NCBI RefSeq assembly: GCF_017876315.1 | Contig: NZ_JAGINU010000001.1 | Coordinates: forward strand, 682,001 to 746,000 | Direction of reading: 5' to 3' | DNA: 64,000 nucleotides | Source: Pseudonocardia parietis | Lineage (GTDB): Bacteria > Actinomycetota > Actinomycetes > Mycobacteriales > Pseudonocardiaceae | In this document: positions 16,972 to 26,280 of the stretch, piece by piece | Layout: each line of letters opens with the position of its first letter | How positions within the stretch are numbered: the first letter of the stretch is position 1 | Program-made: the position numbers and the translations under genes | Notes under the pieces: model-generated | What the model was told of the DNA's origin: nothing | Databases searched by the model: none | The model's input: the letters and a program-made list of their open reading frames with translations, nothing else

Positions 16972-17996
16972 GCACGCCCTTCACCCGGGCGTTCCGGCCG
17001 CTGCGGCTGCTGCTGCCGTTCGTGGCCATCGGGTTGGCGCTGGTGGTGTTCCTGACCGTCGGGTTCCTGGCGTTCAGCCCGAACATCGGTGGGCGCCAGT
17101 CCGGTGCCGAGTGGTGTGACACCGGCATCTCCACGGCGACCGTCGGCCGCGGCGAGGGTGGCGGGGCCACCATCGAGACGCTCACCGACGAGCAGAAGCA
17201 GAACGCGGCCGCGATCATCTCGGTGGCCAAGGACATGGAGCTGCCGCCGCGGGCGTGGCTGGTCGCGCTGGCCACCGCGATGCAGGAATCCACCCTGCGC
17301 AACATCGACTACGGCGACCGGGACTCGCTGGGCCTGTTCCAGCAACGGCCGTCCCAGGGCTGGGGGTCGCCGGCCCAGGTGACCGACCCGGCGTACAGCA
17401 GCCGGATCTTCTACGAGCGCCTGCTGGAGGTGCCGGGCTGGGACAGCATGCCCGTCACCGTCGCCGCGCAGACCGTGCAGCGTTCCGCGTTCCCCGACGC
17501 CTACGCCAAGTGGACGCCCCTGGCGACCTCGATCGTCGAGCAGGTCGGCGACGTCGCGAACCCGACCGGGTGCGAGCCCGGAACCACCGGTGCCCTGCCG
17601 CCTGGCGCCGCGGGCGCCGCGATCGGGTTCGCACTGGGTGAGCTGGGCAAACCGTACGTGTGGGGCGCGACCGGTCCGAACGCCTACGACTGCTCCGGCC
17701 TGCTGATGCGTGCCTACGAGGCCGCCGGGATGACGATCCCGCGGGTGTCACGAGACCAGTACAACTCCGGCGGTCACCTGCCGGTACGTGAGATGCAGCC
17801 CGGCGACTTCCTGTTCTACGCCCACGATCCTTCGGACCCGACCACGATCTACCACGTCACGATGTACATCGGCGACGACAAGATGGTGGAGGCCCCGAAC
17901 AAGAACCACCCGGTGCGCGTGCAGCCGGTGCCGTGGGACTTCGAGGACCTCGTGCCGCTGGCCACCCGGCCGGGGACGACGCCGAATCCCGCCTGA
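16968..17996 (+). CDS. Bifunctional wall hydrolase: lysozyme-like plus NlpC/P60 (CwlT/VirB1-like)
   Basis: A 342-residue protein starting at ATG 16968 (ATGA overlap with the gene before). A single N-terminal membrane anchor (LLLPFVAIGLALVVFLTVGFL at about 14-34) is followed by a goose-type lysozyme-like helical domain with ATAMQESTLRNIDYGDRDSLGLFQQRP (catalytic-Glu position in MQES). After a Pro/Gly linker comes a C-terminal NlpC/P60 (C40) peptidase domain: YDCSGLL with Cys242 and IYHVTMYIG with His296, plus a polar third residue near EAPNKNH. This two-domain design is that of CwlT in Gram-positive conjugative elements, which opens the peptidoglycan for the transfer apparatus. It is the last gene of the operon. 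Confidence 0.85.
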   Translation: MSTPFTRAFRPLRLLLPFVAIGLALVVFLTVGFLAFSPNIGGRQSGAEWCDTGISTATVGRGEGGGATIETLTDEQKQNAAAIISVAKDMELPPRAWLVALATAMQESTLRNIDYGDRDSLGLFQQRPSQGWGSPAQVTDPAYSSRIFYERLLEVPGWDSMPVTVAAQTVQRSAFPDAYAKWTPLATSIVEQVGDVANPTGCEPGTTGALPPGAAGAAIGFALGELGKPYVWGATGPNAYDCSGLLMRAYEAAGMTIPRVSRDQYNSGGHLPVREMQPGDFLFYAHDPSDPTTIYHVTMYIGDDKMVEAPNKNHPVRVQPVPWDFEDLVPLATRPGTTPNPA

Positions 17997-18033
17997 CGCC
18001 GGATCCCGCCTGACAGCGTCGGCGGAGCAGCGC

Positions 18034-18855
18034 TCACCAGGTCCGCCGGGACCCGACCGGCACGCGGCGGCGCCGTGCGGCGTCGGCGAGGCGCTCCAGC
18101 TCGACGGTCAGGACGCCGGCGTCGGCCGGTCCCGCGTGGACGGTCGCACCGTCGGGGAGCGGCCCGCCGACGAGATCCGGAGTGGGACGCCGCTGGTAGT
18201 AGCAGCCGTCCGCCGTCGCGTGGACGAGCAGGACGGCCGGTGCCCGGCACGGGTCGGTGCCCCGGCGGCAGGCCCCGAGCTGGGCGATCCCGTCGACCCG
18301 GCTCATCCGCCGGACCAGGTCCGCCTCGGCCTCGGTGCAGCCACGACGCAGCAGCTCGATGACGAACCGGTCGGCGTCGCCACCGGCTACCCGCGCCGCG
18401 TCGGCAGGTGCCTCCACCGGGAGCCGCACCACCGGCCCCGGGCCGGGGACGACGTCGCCGAGCAGCTCCACCAGGGTGGCTGCCGCATGCTCGGGGCGGA
18501 GCCGCACCAGCGCGATCGCGTCGTCGATCCGGGTGGCGAGCACCGCCCGTCCGGCTCGGTGCCCGACCAGCGCGCGCTGCCGGTACGGCGGGGCGACGAC
18601 CAGGTCGAACTGGAACTCCGGGGCGACGACGGTCCGCAGGTCGTCGACGAGGGAGGGGAGGAAGCCACCGTCGGCGAACAGGCCGCGCGACGCCGTCGAC
18701 GCCGTCGCGCCTCGCACGACCCGGGCTCGTTCGACGTCGGTCGCCCCCGGGCTGAGCAGCTCCAGCACGGCCGGGTTCCGGCCGAGGTCGAGCAGGTCGC
18801 GGGCGACGTCGAACTCGGCGGCGGTGAGGACGGTGGCCCGGCTCCAGTCGATCAT
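18034..18855 (-). CDS. EspG-like type VII secretion chaperone
   Basis: A 273-residue protein starting MIDWSRATVLTAAEFDVARDLL. The order of segments (an N-terminal LTAAEFDVA strand-helix, FADGGFLPSLVDDLRTVV, then EFQFDLVVAPPYRQRALVGHRAGRAVLATRIDD, and a C-terminal helical part) matches ESX secretion-associated EspG proteins, cytosolic chaperones that bind the tip of PE-PPE heterodimers and keep them soluble for export. Its ATG overlaps the stop of the PPE-like gene, so chaperone and client are co-translated. It converges with the T4SS-like operon with 37 bp between stops. No ESX ATPase or channel genes are in the window. Confidence 0.75.
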   Translation of the reverse strand: MIDWSRATVLTAAEFDVARDLLDLGRNPAVLELLSPGATDVERARVVRGATASTASRGLFADGGFLPSLVDDLRTVVAPEFQFDLVVAPPYRQRALVGHRAGRAVLATRIDDAIALVRLRPEHAAATLVELLGDVVPGPGPVVRLPVEAPADAARVAGGDADRFVIELLRRGCTEAEADLVRRMSRVDGIAQLGACRRGTDPCRAPAVLLVHATADGCYYQRRPTPDLVGGPLPDGATVHAGPADAGVLTVELERLADAARRRRVPVGSRRTW

Positions 18856-20327
18856 CGGTGGTCCTGTTCGGGTCCCAGGACGGCGTCGGTCGCGGTGATC
18901 TCGATGGCGAACACCTCGGCGCTGGGGACGACGTAACGGTTGCGGTGTTCCTGGGTCTCGCCCGGGGCGCCACCGCCCATCATCGGGCCGTAGCCGCCGG
19001 GAACCCCGGAGCCGCGGGCGGCGTCCGGAGGACGCCCGGCATGGACCGGGTCGGCAGGTCCGCCGCGTGAGCCGGGAACGCGGGGCTCGGTGCTCCAGGC
19101 ACCCGTCCCCGCCCCTGCTCCTGCGCCCGCCCCGGTGCCGCGACCGCCCCATCCGCCCGGACTGCCCGGACCCCCCGGACTACGTGGACCGTCCGCGTCG
19201 CCCGGACCGCCGCGGCCGCCGGGGAACGAGGCCGGCGGGCGCAGCATCTGCTGCTGCCGTGCCTGGTCGGCGAACGTGCGGGCGAGCTCGTCGCGGGCCC
19301 GGAGGGCGCCCGGGCCGGGCACGGGCCCGAACGGCACCGCCGGGTGGCCGGGGCGTTCCGGATACGCAGGCCGATCGGGAGCAGGTATGACCGGGCCGGA
19401 CGTGCGATCCGGACCCATGCCGGTGGGCCCCGACTCCTGCGGCGCGGTGGCCAGTGGCCGGGGCGCGCCGTGGTCCGCCGGGCGGTCACGGTCCCAGTTC
19501 GACCCGCCGCCCGGACCGGCCGACGACCCCGCGCCCCGCTCGTCACCAGGGGATATGCCGGGCTGCGGCCCGAGTCGATCGCCGGCTCGGTCGTTCTGGG
19601 GCGGAGTGCCCGGTCCACCGGGTGTCACCGGCGCCGTGGCCCCCGCTCCGGAGCCACCGGATCCAGGGCCACCCGGCCCTGAACCACCACCCGGCCCCGA
19701 GCTGCCCGGTCCGGAGCCACCCGGAACCGGGTCGCCCGGGCCGCCCATCCGGTGGCCGGCGGTGTCCGGGACCTGACCGGGTGTGCCCGGCTGCGGCCCG
19801 GCGGGCCCGCCGGCGGACGGGCCCGGCGGGGGCGCGGTGCCGGTCGTGAACCGGTCGTCGGTCGCGGCGGTCTCGGTGGCGTACTGCTGCAGTGCGCGGT
19901 TGGCGACCTCGTCGTTGGCCTGGTTGTGCTCGGCGATCGTGACGTGGTCGGTCCCGTTGCCCCACGCCGTGTGCCACACCTCGCCGGCGTGGTCACCGAA
20001 CCGTTGGATCCAGCTGAAGTCATCGGGATTCACGTAGACGATCTGCCTGCGCATCGCCTCGAACGAACGGCCGTGGTCGAGCATGCGGTCGGCGCCGTTC
20101 TGCGCGATCGTCCCGGAGTCGGCGACGCCTTCCGCGGTCGTCGTCAGGGACTTCTGCGCCGCGTCGGCGGCCGGGCCCTGCCAGGAGATGCCCAGCTCCG
20201 CGGTGCCGTGATCGGTGACGCCCCGGGTGTCGTGCAGGGACCTGCTGAGATTCGCCAGGCCCTCCGAGACCTGCTCGGCGGCACTCATTCCGGGCTGGCC
20301 GTTCACCCAGCCGAACTTCGTGGCCAT
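18852..20327 (-). CDS. PPE-like type VII secretion substrate with long Gly/Pro tail
   Basis: About 491 residues starting MATKFGWVNGQPGMSAAEQV. The first ~180 residues are helical with a WxG turn (GISWQGPAADAAQ at about 60-72) and further amphipathic helices (EGVADSGTIAQNGADRMLDHGRSFEAMRRQIVYV), like the N-terminal domain of PPE/WXG proteins. The remaining ~300 residues are low-complexity Gly/Pro/Ser sequence, and the C-terminus ends with an ordered strand-like segment (VVPSAEVFAIEITATDAVLG). An upstream in-frame GTG at 20366 is an alternative start; neither has a clear ribosome site. It lies between the small helical protein and EspG, the expected order PE-PPE-EspG. Confidence 0.6.
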   Translation of the reverse strand: MATKFGWVNGQPGMSAAEQVSEGLANLSRSLHDTRGVTDHGTAELGISWQGPAADAAQKSLTTTAEGVADSGTIAQNGADRMLDHGRSFEAMRRQIVYVNPDDFSWIQRFGDHAGEVWHTAWGNGTDHVTIAEHNQANDEVANRALQQYATETAATDDRFTTGTAPPPGPSAGGPAGPQPGTPGQVPDTAGHRMGGPGDPVPGGSGPGSSGPGGGSGPGGPGSGGSGAGATAPVTPGGPGTPPQNDRAGDRLGPQPGISPGDERGAGSSAGPGGGSNWDRDRPADHGAPRPLATAPQESGPTGMGPDRTSGPVIPAPDRPAYPERPGHPAVPFGPVPGPGALRARDELARTFADQARQQQMLRPPASFPGGRGGPGDADGPRSPGGPGSPGGWGGRGTGAGAGAGAGTGAWSTEPRVPGSRGGPADPVHAGRPPDAARGSGVPGGYGPMMGGGAPGETQEHRNRYVVPSAEVFAIEITATDAVLGPEQDHR

Positions 20328-20367
20328 GTCGTAGTTTTCGAATGCGTGACAACGCGGGATGATCACG

Positions 20368-20757
20368 TCAGCCCTGCCATCCTTCGGGCATTGGCCTGCT
20401 GGCTTCTGGTGTCGGAGATGAGCGGAGCGACGTTTCGATCTGATCTTCCGTGAAGCCGTACTGTCGAGCCGCTTCGTGAAGGCGAGTGGCAGCTTCACGG
20501 ATCTCGTTGCAATGTGCGGTATGTGTGGCGATGATGGCCATCACCTTGGGCTGGAACAGGCGTTTCGCGTCCTCGGACACAGGATCGTCCGCACATCTCG
20601 GGATGTCGTTCATCCAGGCTGCGTGCCCGAGAGCGGTCAGCATGGTCTCGGATTGCTCCTGGAGCACTCTGTGTACGGCGAGCACGTTACCGGCATTCAC
20701 CTGGGTCATGAGACTGTCCGATGCCGATCCTCGGGGTAGGGATGCGTCGATGGTCAT
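20368..20757 (-). CDS. PE/WXG100-like small helical protein with YxxxE secretion signal
   Basis: A 129-residue, mostly helical protein starting MTIDASLPRGSASDSLM. Two long helices (about 22-50 and 66-105) form a hairpin with the pattern VHRVLQEQSETMLTALGHAAW. The second helix ends RLHEAARQYGFTEDQI, where Y-GFT-E fits the YxxxD/E export signal of type VII substrates. Its place before a PPE-like gene and EspG suggests it is the PE-type partner, although classical PE motifs are absent. TAGCTT lies 7 nt before the ATG at 20757 and supports a leaderless start. The codon usage is somewhat less GC-rich than that of its neighbours. Confidence 0.55.
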   Translation of the reverse strand: MTIDASLPRGSASDSLMTQVNAGNVLAVHRVLQEQSETMLTALGHAAWMNDIPRCADDPVSEDAKRLFQPKVMAIIATHTAHCNEIREAATRLHEAARQYGFTEDQIETSLRSSPTPEASRPMPEGWQG

Positions 20758-20828
20758 GGAAGCGAAGCTAGGCCGAGGGTCGCCTCCACTTGTCCAATTG
20801 GGTGGACACGTTCGCAATCGCGAATCGG

Positions 20829-21389
20829 TCAGGCCTGCGCGGTGACCGAATGCAGGACTGCCCTGGCGACTTCTGCAGCGCGCGGACAGATGAGGTCGGA
20901 GTCACGCGGCCGTCCGTCGTCGCCGTACAGCACGGACTGGGCCTGAACCCTGATGGAGCGAGCCTCGTCGGCGTCAATGACCAGCTGGCAGATGGGCGTT
21001 GTGTCGTGGAGGCTCGTCGCTTCGACGGCGCCGAAGCCGGAGACCTCGGTGAGGCGGGTGCCCTCTGCCCCCACGGACTCTTCGGCGCTCAGTGGCAGCG
21101 TCTGAACGGTGAAGTTGTAGCCGGTGGTGAAGTCACTCCATGCGCATCCGCGAGAGGGTGCCGGAGTGAGGGTGTATTCAGGTGACTGTCCCTGGGACAG
21201 GCCGAGAGTGCGGCGTTGCTCATCGCTGAGAGTGCTGCACGGGTCGATGAGATCCACGTTGATCGAGACAGGCCGTTCGGGGAACGGACTCGCCTGGTCC
21301 GCGCCACCGCCCCCGCACCCCGCGAGCACGACCACGCCGACGGCCGATGCGAGCAGGACGGGTGTGCGACGCCTGACCGGTCGTGCCAC
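20829..21389 (-). CDS. DUF3558 family lipoprotein
   Basis: A 186-residue protein starting at GTG 21389 with GGAGGATC five bases upstream. A basic N-region (ARPVRRR) and hydrophobic stretch end in the lipobox LAGC at about residue 22, so the mature protein should be lipid-anchored outside the membrane. The mature part has the DUF3558 pattern: INVDLIDPCSTLSDEQRRTLGL, then GCAWSDFTTGYNFTVQT, then CQLVIDADEARSIRVQ with a late CPRAAEVARAVL helix. DUF3558 lipoproteins are frequent near ESX loci in the Pseudonocardiales; their function is unknown. The same strand continues into the PE-like gene after 71 bp. Confidence 0.75.
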   Translation of the reverse strand: MARPVRRRTPVLLASAVGVVVLAGCGGGGADQASPFPERPVSINVDLIDPCSTLSDEQRRTLGLSQGQSPEYTLTPAPSRGCAWSDFTTGYNFTVQTLPLSAEESVGAEGTRLTEVSGFGAVEATSLHDTTPICQLVIDADEARSIRVQAQSVLYGDDGRPRDSDLICPRAAEVARAVLHSVTAQA

Positions 21390-21401
21390 GTGATCCTCCG
21401 C

Positions 21402-21605
21402 ATGCCGGCGAACGAACCCCACGCTAACCCGCCACTGCCCCCGTCCGGTCGCGTTCGGCAGATCCTTACCGACCTCGCAGACGAAGCCGTGACCTCGCAC
21501 GAGTTGCTGCTGTTGCGAGGTGCGCGAGACCTGTCCGACGTCGTGTCCGAGGTGGCAGTCCGACGGGGCGCGCGGCGGCCGCCGTCGGATGGGCCGGGAA
21601 GTTGA
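21402..21605 (+). CDS. Possible small protein, uncertain
   Basis: A 67-codon frame (MPANEPHANPPLPPSGR) whose middle, QILTDLADEAVTSHELLLLRGARDLSDVVSEV, looks like two amphipathic helices rather than random high-GC translation. It is divergent from the lipoprotein gene and starts within that gene's leader region. No ribosome site or homologue is known to me. It may be a relic of a longer gene or a coincidence. Confidence 0.25.
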   Translation: MPANEPHANPPLPPSGRVRQILTDLADEAVTSHELLLLRGARDLSDVVSEVAVRRGARRPPSDGPGS

Positions 21606-21657
21606 GTCCGGTGGGAACAACTCTGGTGGAGTGTCCGTTGGACCGGGTGAGAGCTAG

Positions 21658-21676
21658 TTGAGCAGGGCCCGCTCAA
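21658..21676. promoter_or_regulatory. HAIR operator (HspR-binding inverted repeat), distal site of dnaK
   Basis: TTGAGC-N7-GCTCAA forms a perfect inverted repeat with the spacing of the HspR-associated inverted repeat (CTTGAGT-N7-ACTCAAG). It lies 88 bp upstream of dnaK and is the natural target of the HspR encoded at 25723. Confidence 0.75.
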
Positions 21677-21711
21677 GGGCGGTGCACACGGCGCTCGCCG
21701 GCCTGGTACAA

Positions 21712-21740
21712 CTTGAGCCGGACACACTCATACACATAGT
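21712..21740 (+). promoter_or_regulatory. dnaK promoter with second HAIR site
   Basis: CTTGAGC-N7-ACTCATA (21712-21732) is a second, imperfect HAIR. Its left half contains TTGAGC (21713-21718), which can act as -35, with CATAGT at 21735-21740 as -10 after a 16-bp spacer. HspR bound here would block RNA polymerase directly. Confidence 0.6.
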
Positions 21741-21764
21741 CAACGCTCAACGGAGGCAGTCACC

Positions 21765-23635
<1,871 letters not shown>

Positions 23636-23639
<4 letters not shown>

Positions 23640-24394
23640 CGGCTGACGGCCATCCAGGAGACGGGACGGTCGACATGGCAGACGAGAAGCAGCAGGACGA
23701 GCCCGTGACCTTCCGGGACCGCCGCAAGGTCGACCCGGAGACGGGTGAGGCCCGGGTGGGCGTGGACGCCACCACGCCCGGGGACGCCACCGGGTCCGGG
23801 GTCGCCGAGGAAGCGACCCCGGCCCCGGCGGGCACCGACCCGGTCGCCGGCCCGGCCGACGGGGTCGACCCGGAGGTCGAGAAGCTCACCGCCGAGGTCG
23901 CCGAGCGCACCGCGGATCTGCAGCGGGTCACCGCCGAGTACGCGAACTACCGGCGCCGGGCGGACCGGGACCGTGAGCAGACGCAGCTCGCGGCAAAGGT
24001 CTCGTTCGTCACCGACCTGCTCACCGTGCTCGACGACTTCGAGCGCGCGGAGCAGCACGGTGACCTGACGGGACCGTTCAAGTCGGCGGCCGACAAGGTC
24101 ACCGGCGTGGTCACCAGGCTCGGACTGGAGGCCTTCGGGGCCGAGGGCGAGCCGTTCGACCCGCAGCTGCACGAGGCGGTGCAGCACGAGCCGGCCGAGG
24201 GCTCCGGCCCGACGGTCACCGTGCTGGCCACCGTGCTGCGCCGTGGGTACCGGATCTCCGACCGGATCCTGCGGCCGGCGATGGTGACCGTGCTGGAGCG
24301 GCCGGAGGACGAGGCCCCGGGCCCGGCAGCGGACGAGCCGGAGGGATCCGGCGAGAACGTCTCCGGCGAGAACGGGCCCGCCGACCCGGCCTGA
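23636..24394 (+). CDS. grpE: Nucleotide exchange factor GrpE
   Basis: A protein of up to 252 residues. The first ~85 residues are acidic and disordered. A long coiled-coil helix follows ([35 protein letters not shown] at about 82-115), then the compact beta domain with [17 protein letters not shown] and the strand [20 protein letters not shown] that touches the DnaK ATPase domain. GrpE speeds ADP release from DnaK. GTG 23636 overlaps the dnaK stop (GTGA); ATG 23675 ([10 protein letters not shown]) is a possible alternative. The tail is Glu/Gly-rich. Confidence 0.95.
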
Positions 24395-24415
24395 CCGAGA
24401 ACGGGACGTAGCCGT

Positions 24416-24454
24416 GCGGTGCGGCGGACTGCGTGAGCGCAGCCGCCGCACCGC
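24416..24454 (+). other. Long hairpin between grpE and dnaJ
   Basis: GCGGTGCGGCGG (24416-24427) pairs with 24443-24454. After a single bulged A, CTGCG pairs with CGCAG around the loop TGAG, giving a 17-bp stem within the 84-bp gap of an otherwise tightly packed operon. It could be an attenuator or an RNA-processing or stabilising element that sets less DnaJ than DnaK. Confidence 0.55.
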
Positions 24455-24478
24455 CGGCATGGACGGGAAGGAGGCGGA

Positions 24479-25717
24479 GTGACCCAGCGCGACTGGATCG
24501 AGAAGGATTACTACCGCGAGCTGGGCGTCTCCTCGACGGCGTCCCAGGACGAGATCAAGAAGGCCTACCGGAAGCTCGCCCGCGAGCTGCACCCGGACGC
24601 CAACCCCGGTGACGACAAGGCCGAGGCCCGGTTCAAAGCGGTCTCCGAGGCCTACGGCGTCCTCGGCGACGAGGCCAAGCGCAAGGAGTACGACGAGACC
24701 CGCGCGATGTTCGCGGGTGGCGGCGGTGGCTTCGGCGGCTTCGGGACCGGTGGCGGCGGCTTCCCCGGCGGTGGCGGTTTCCCGGGCGGCGCAGGTGGCG
24801 CGGGCGGCTCCGGTGGGTTCGACGTCAACGACCTGTTCGGACAGGCCGGACGGTCCGGTGGCTCCGGCGACTTCAGCGACATCCTCGGCGACATCTTCGG
24901 CCGGGCGGCCCGCAACAGTGGTGGTGGCGGTGGCTACGGCCCCACCGGTGCGCGGCGCGGTCAGGACGTCGAGAGCAGTCTGACCATCTCCTTCGAGGAC
25001 GCCGTGCGGGGTGCCACCGTCCCCGTCACCCTGTCCTCGCCCGGCCGGTGCGAACGCTGCGGCGGAACCGGTTCCCGGCCCGGCAGCACCCCGCGCACCT
25101 GCTCCACCTGCAACGGTGCGGGCCTGGTGAGCCGCAGCCAGGGTGCGTTCTCGTTCTCCGAGCCGTGCCGCGACTGCCGTGGCACCGGCCGGATCATCGA
25201 CGACCCCTGCCCCGAGTGCCGCGGCGACGGGGTGTCCACCCGGACCCGGTCGCTGTCGGTCCGGGTACCGGCCGGGGTCGACAGCGGGCAGAAGGTCCGG
25301 CTCACCGGCCAGGGCGAACCCGGTCGCGGCGGAGCGCCCGCCGGTGACCTGTACGTCACCGTGAGCGTCACCCCGCACAAGGTCTTCGGCCGGTCGAAGA
25401 AGAACCCCGACGACCTGACGATCACCGTTCCGGTGACCTTCCCCGAACTCGCCCTGGGTGCGACCCTGACGGTGCCCACGCTGGACGGCACCGTCTCGTT
25501 GAAGATCCCGGCAGGGACCTCCAGCGGCCGGACCTTCCGGGTCGCCCGGCGCGGGGTCGAACGGAAGAACGGCAAGACGGGCAACCTGCTGGTCACCGTC
25601 GAGGTGGCGGTGCCGCAGAAGCTGGACCAGGCAGCGACCGACGCGCTGCAGGCGTACACCGAGGCGACGAAGTCGTTCGACCCGCGAGGCGACCTGCTCG
25701 GCAACGCCAGGAGGTGA
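24479..25717 (+). CDS. dnaJ: Co-chaperone DnaJ (Hsp40, type I)
   Basis: 412 residues starting VTQRDWIEKDYYRELGVS, with AAGGAGGCGGA before the GTG. The J domain has ELHPDANPGD (HPD at about 41-43) and ends near residue 78. A Gly/Phe-rich region (GGGGGFGGFGTGGGG) covers about 80-155. The zinc domain has four repeats: CERCGGTG, CSTCNGAG, CRDCRGTG and CPECRGDG. Two beta-sandwich client-binding domains complete the protein. It stimulates DnaK ATP hydrolysis and delivers substrates. In mycobacteria this is the DnaJ1 of the heat-shock operon. The stop lies 5 bp before the chosen hspR start. Confidence 0.96.
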   Translation: MTQRDWIEKDYYRELGVSSTASQDEIKKAYRKLARELHPDANPGDDKAEARFKAVSEAYGVLGDEAKRKEYDETRAMFAGGGGGFGGFGTGGGGFPGGGGFPGGAGGAGGSGGFDVNDLFGQAGRSGGSGDFSDILGDIFGRAARNSGGGGGYGPTGARRGQDVESSLTISFEDAVRGATVPVTLSSPGRCERCGGTGSRPGSTPRTCSTCNGAGLVSRSQGAFSFSEPCRDCRGTGRIIDDPCPECRGDGVSTRTRSLSVRVPAGVDSGQKVRLTGQGEPGRGGAPAGDLYVTVSVTPHKVFGRSKKNPDDLTITVPVTFPELALGATLTVPTLDGTVSLKIPAGTSSGRTFRVARRGVERKNGKTGNLLVTVEVAVPQKLDQAATDALQAYTEATKSFDPRGDLLGNARR

Positions 25718-25722
25718 TTGCG

Positions 25723-26193
25723 GTGGCCGGACGACCTTCGGACGGCACGGGGCGCGACCGGATGCCGATCGACGCCGGGAACATGGACGTCGGGCACGAC
25801 AGCCCGGTGTTCGTCATCTCGGTGGCCGCGCAGCTCTCCGGCCTGCACGCCCAGACCCTGCGGAGCTATGACCGGCTCGGCCTGGTCAGCCCCGGCCGGG
25901 CGGCCGGCGGTGGGCGCCGCTACTCGCAACGTGACATCGCGTTGCTCCGTGAGGTTCAGCGGCTCTCCCAGGAGGAGGGGGTCAGCCTCGCCGGGGTGAA
26001 GCGGATCATCGAGCTGGAACAGCTGGTCGACGAGCTGCAGGACCGGCTGGCGGAGACGACAGCCGAACTCGACGCGGTCCGGGCCGCCGCCGCCCAGGCC
26101 ACCGCCGCGGTGCACCGCTCCTACCGGCGCGACCTGGTCCCGGTGGACCGGCGGCAGGCCGTCGTCCGGTGGCGGCCGGCCCGGCCGGAGTAG
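25723..26193 (+). CDS. hspR: Heat-shock repressor HspR (MerR family)
   Basis: A protein of about 156 residues; GTG 25723 has AGGAGG at an 8-nt spacing, although GTG 25714 and ATG 25762 are also in frame. The MerR-type winged helix is FVISVAAQLSGLHAQTLRSYDRLGLVSPGR, then GGGRRYSQRDIALLREVQRL, then EEGVSLAGVKRIIELE, followed by a coiled coil (LVDELQDRLAETTAELDAVRA). HspR binds HAIR sites with DnaK as co-repressor and releases the operon when chaperones are titrated by damaged protein. HAIR sites occur in front of dnaK and of clpB at 35651. The C-terminal region and N-terminus are longer than in M. tuberculosis HspR (126 residues). Confidence 0.93.
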   Translation: MAGRPSDGTGRDRMPIDAGNMDVGHDSPVFVISVAAQLSGLHAQTLRSYDRLGLVSPGRAAGGGRRYSQRDIALLREVQRLSQEEGVSLAGVKRIIELEQLVDELQDRLAETTAELDAVRAAAAQATAAVHRSYRRDLVPVDRRQAVVRWRPARPE

Positions 26194-26226
26194 CCGGCCG
26201 ACGGACCACCGGGCACGCCCGGCCCG

Positions 26227-26280
26227 GCCGGAGTATCCGGTCCAGCCGGAATCACCAGCTCAGCCGGAGTAACCGGGTCA
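26227..26280. repeat. Three tandem 18-bp repeats
   Basis: Units start at 26227, 26245 and 26263 with consensus GCCGGARTMWCCRGSTCA, and a fourth partial unit follows. A related 18-mer overlaps the hspR stop at 26184-26201. The array lies between the convergent hspR and TetR stops and overlaps the last codon of the latter. Its period of 18 bp keeps frame. Confidence 0.65.

Noticed and set aside
10425..21389. Mobile integrative element (ICE or AICE)
   Set aside because: No integrase, excisionase, relaxase, replication gene or flanking direct repeats can be seen, and the codon usage of the operon is like the rest of the window. Only the PE-like gene and its neighbour are slightly less GC-rich.
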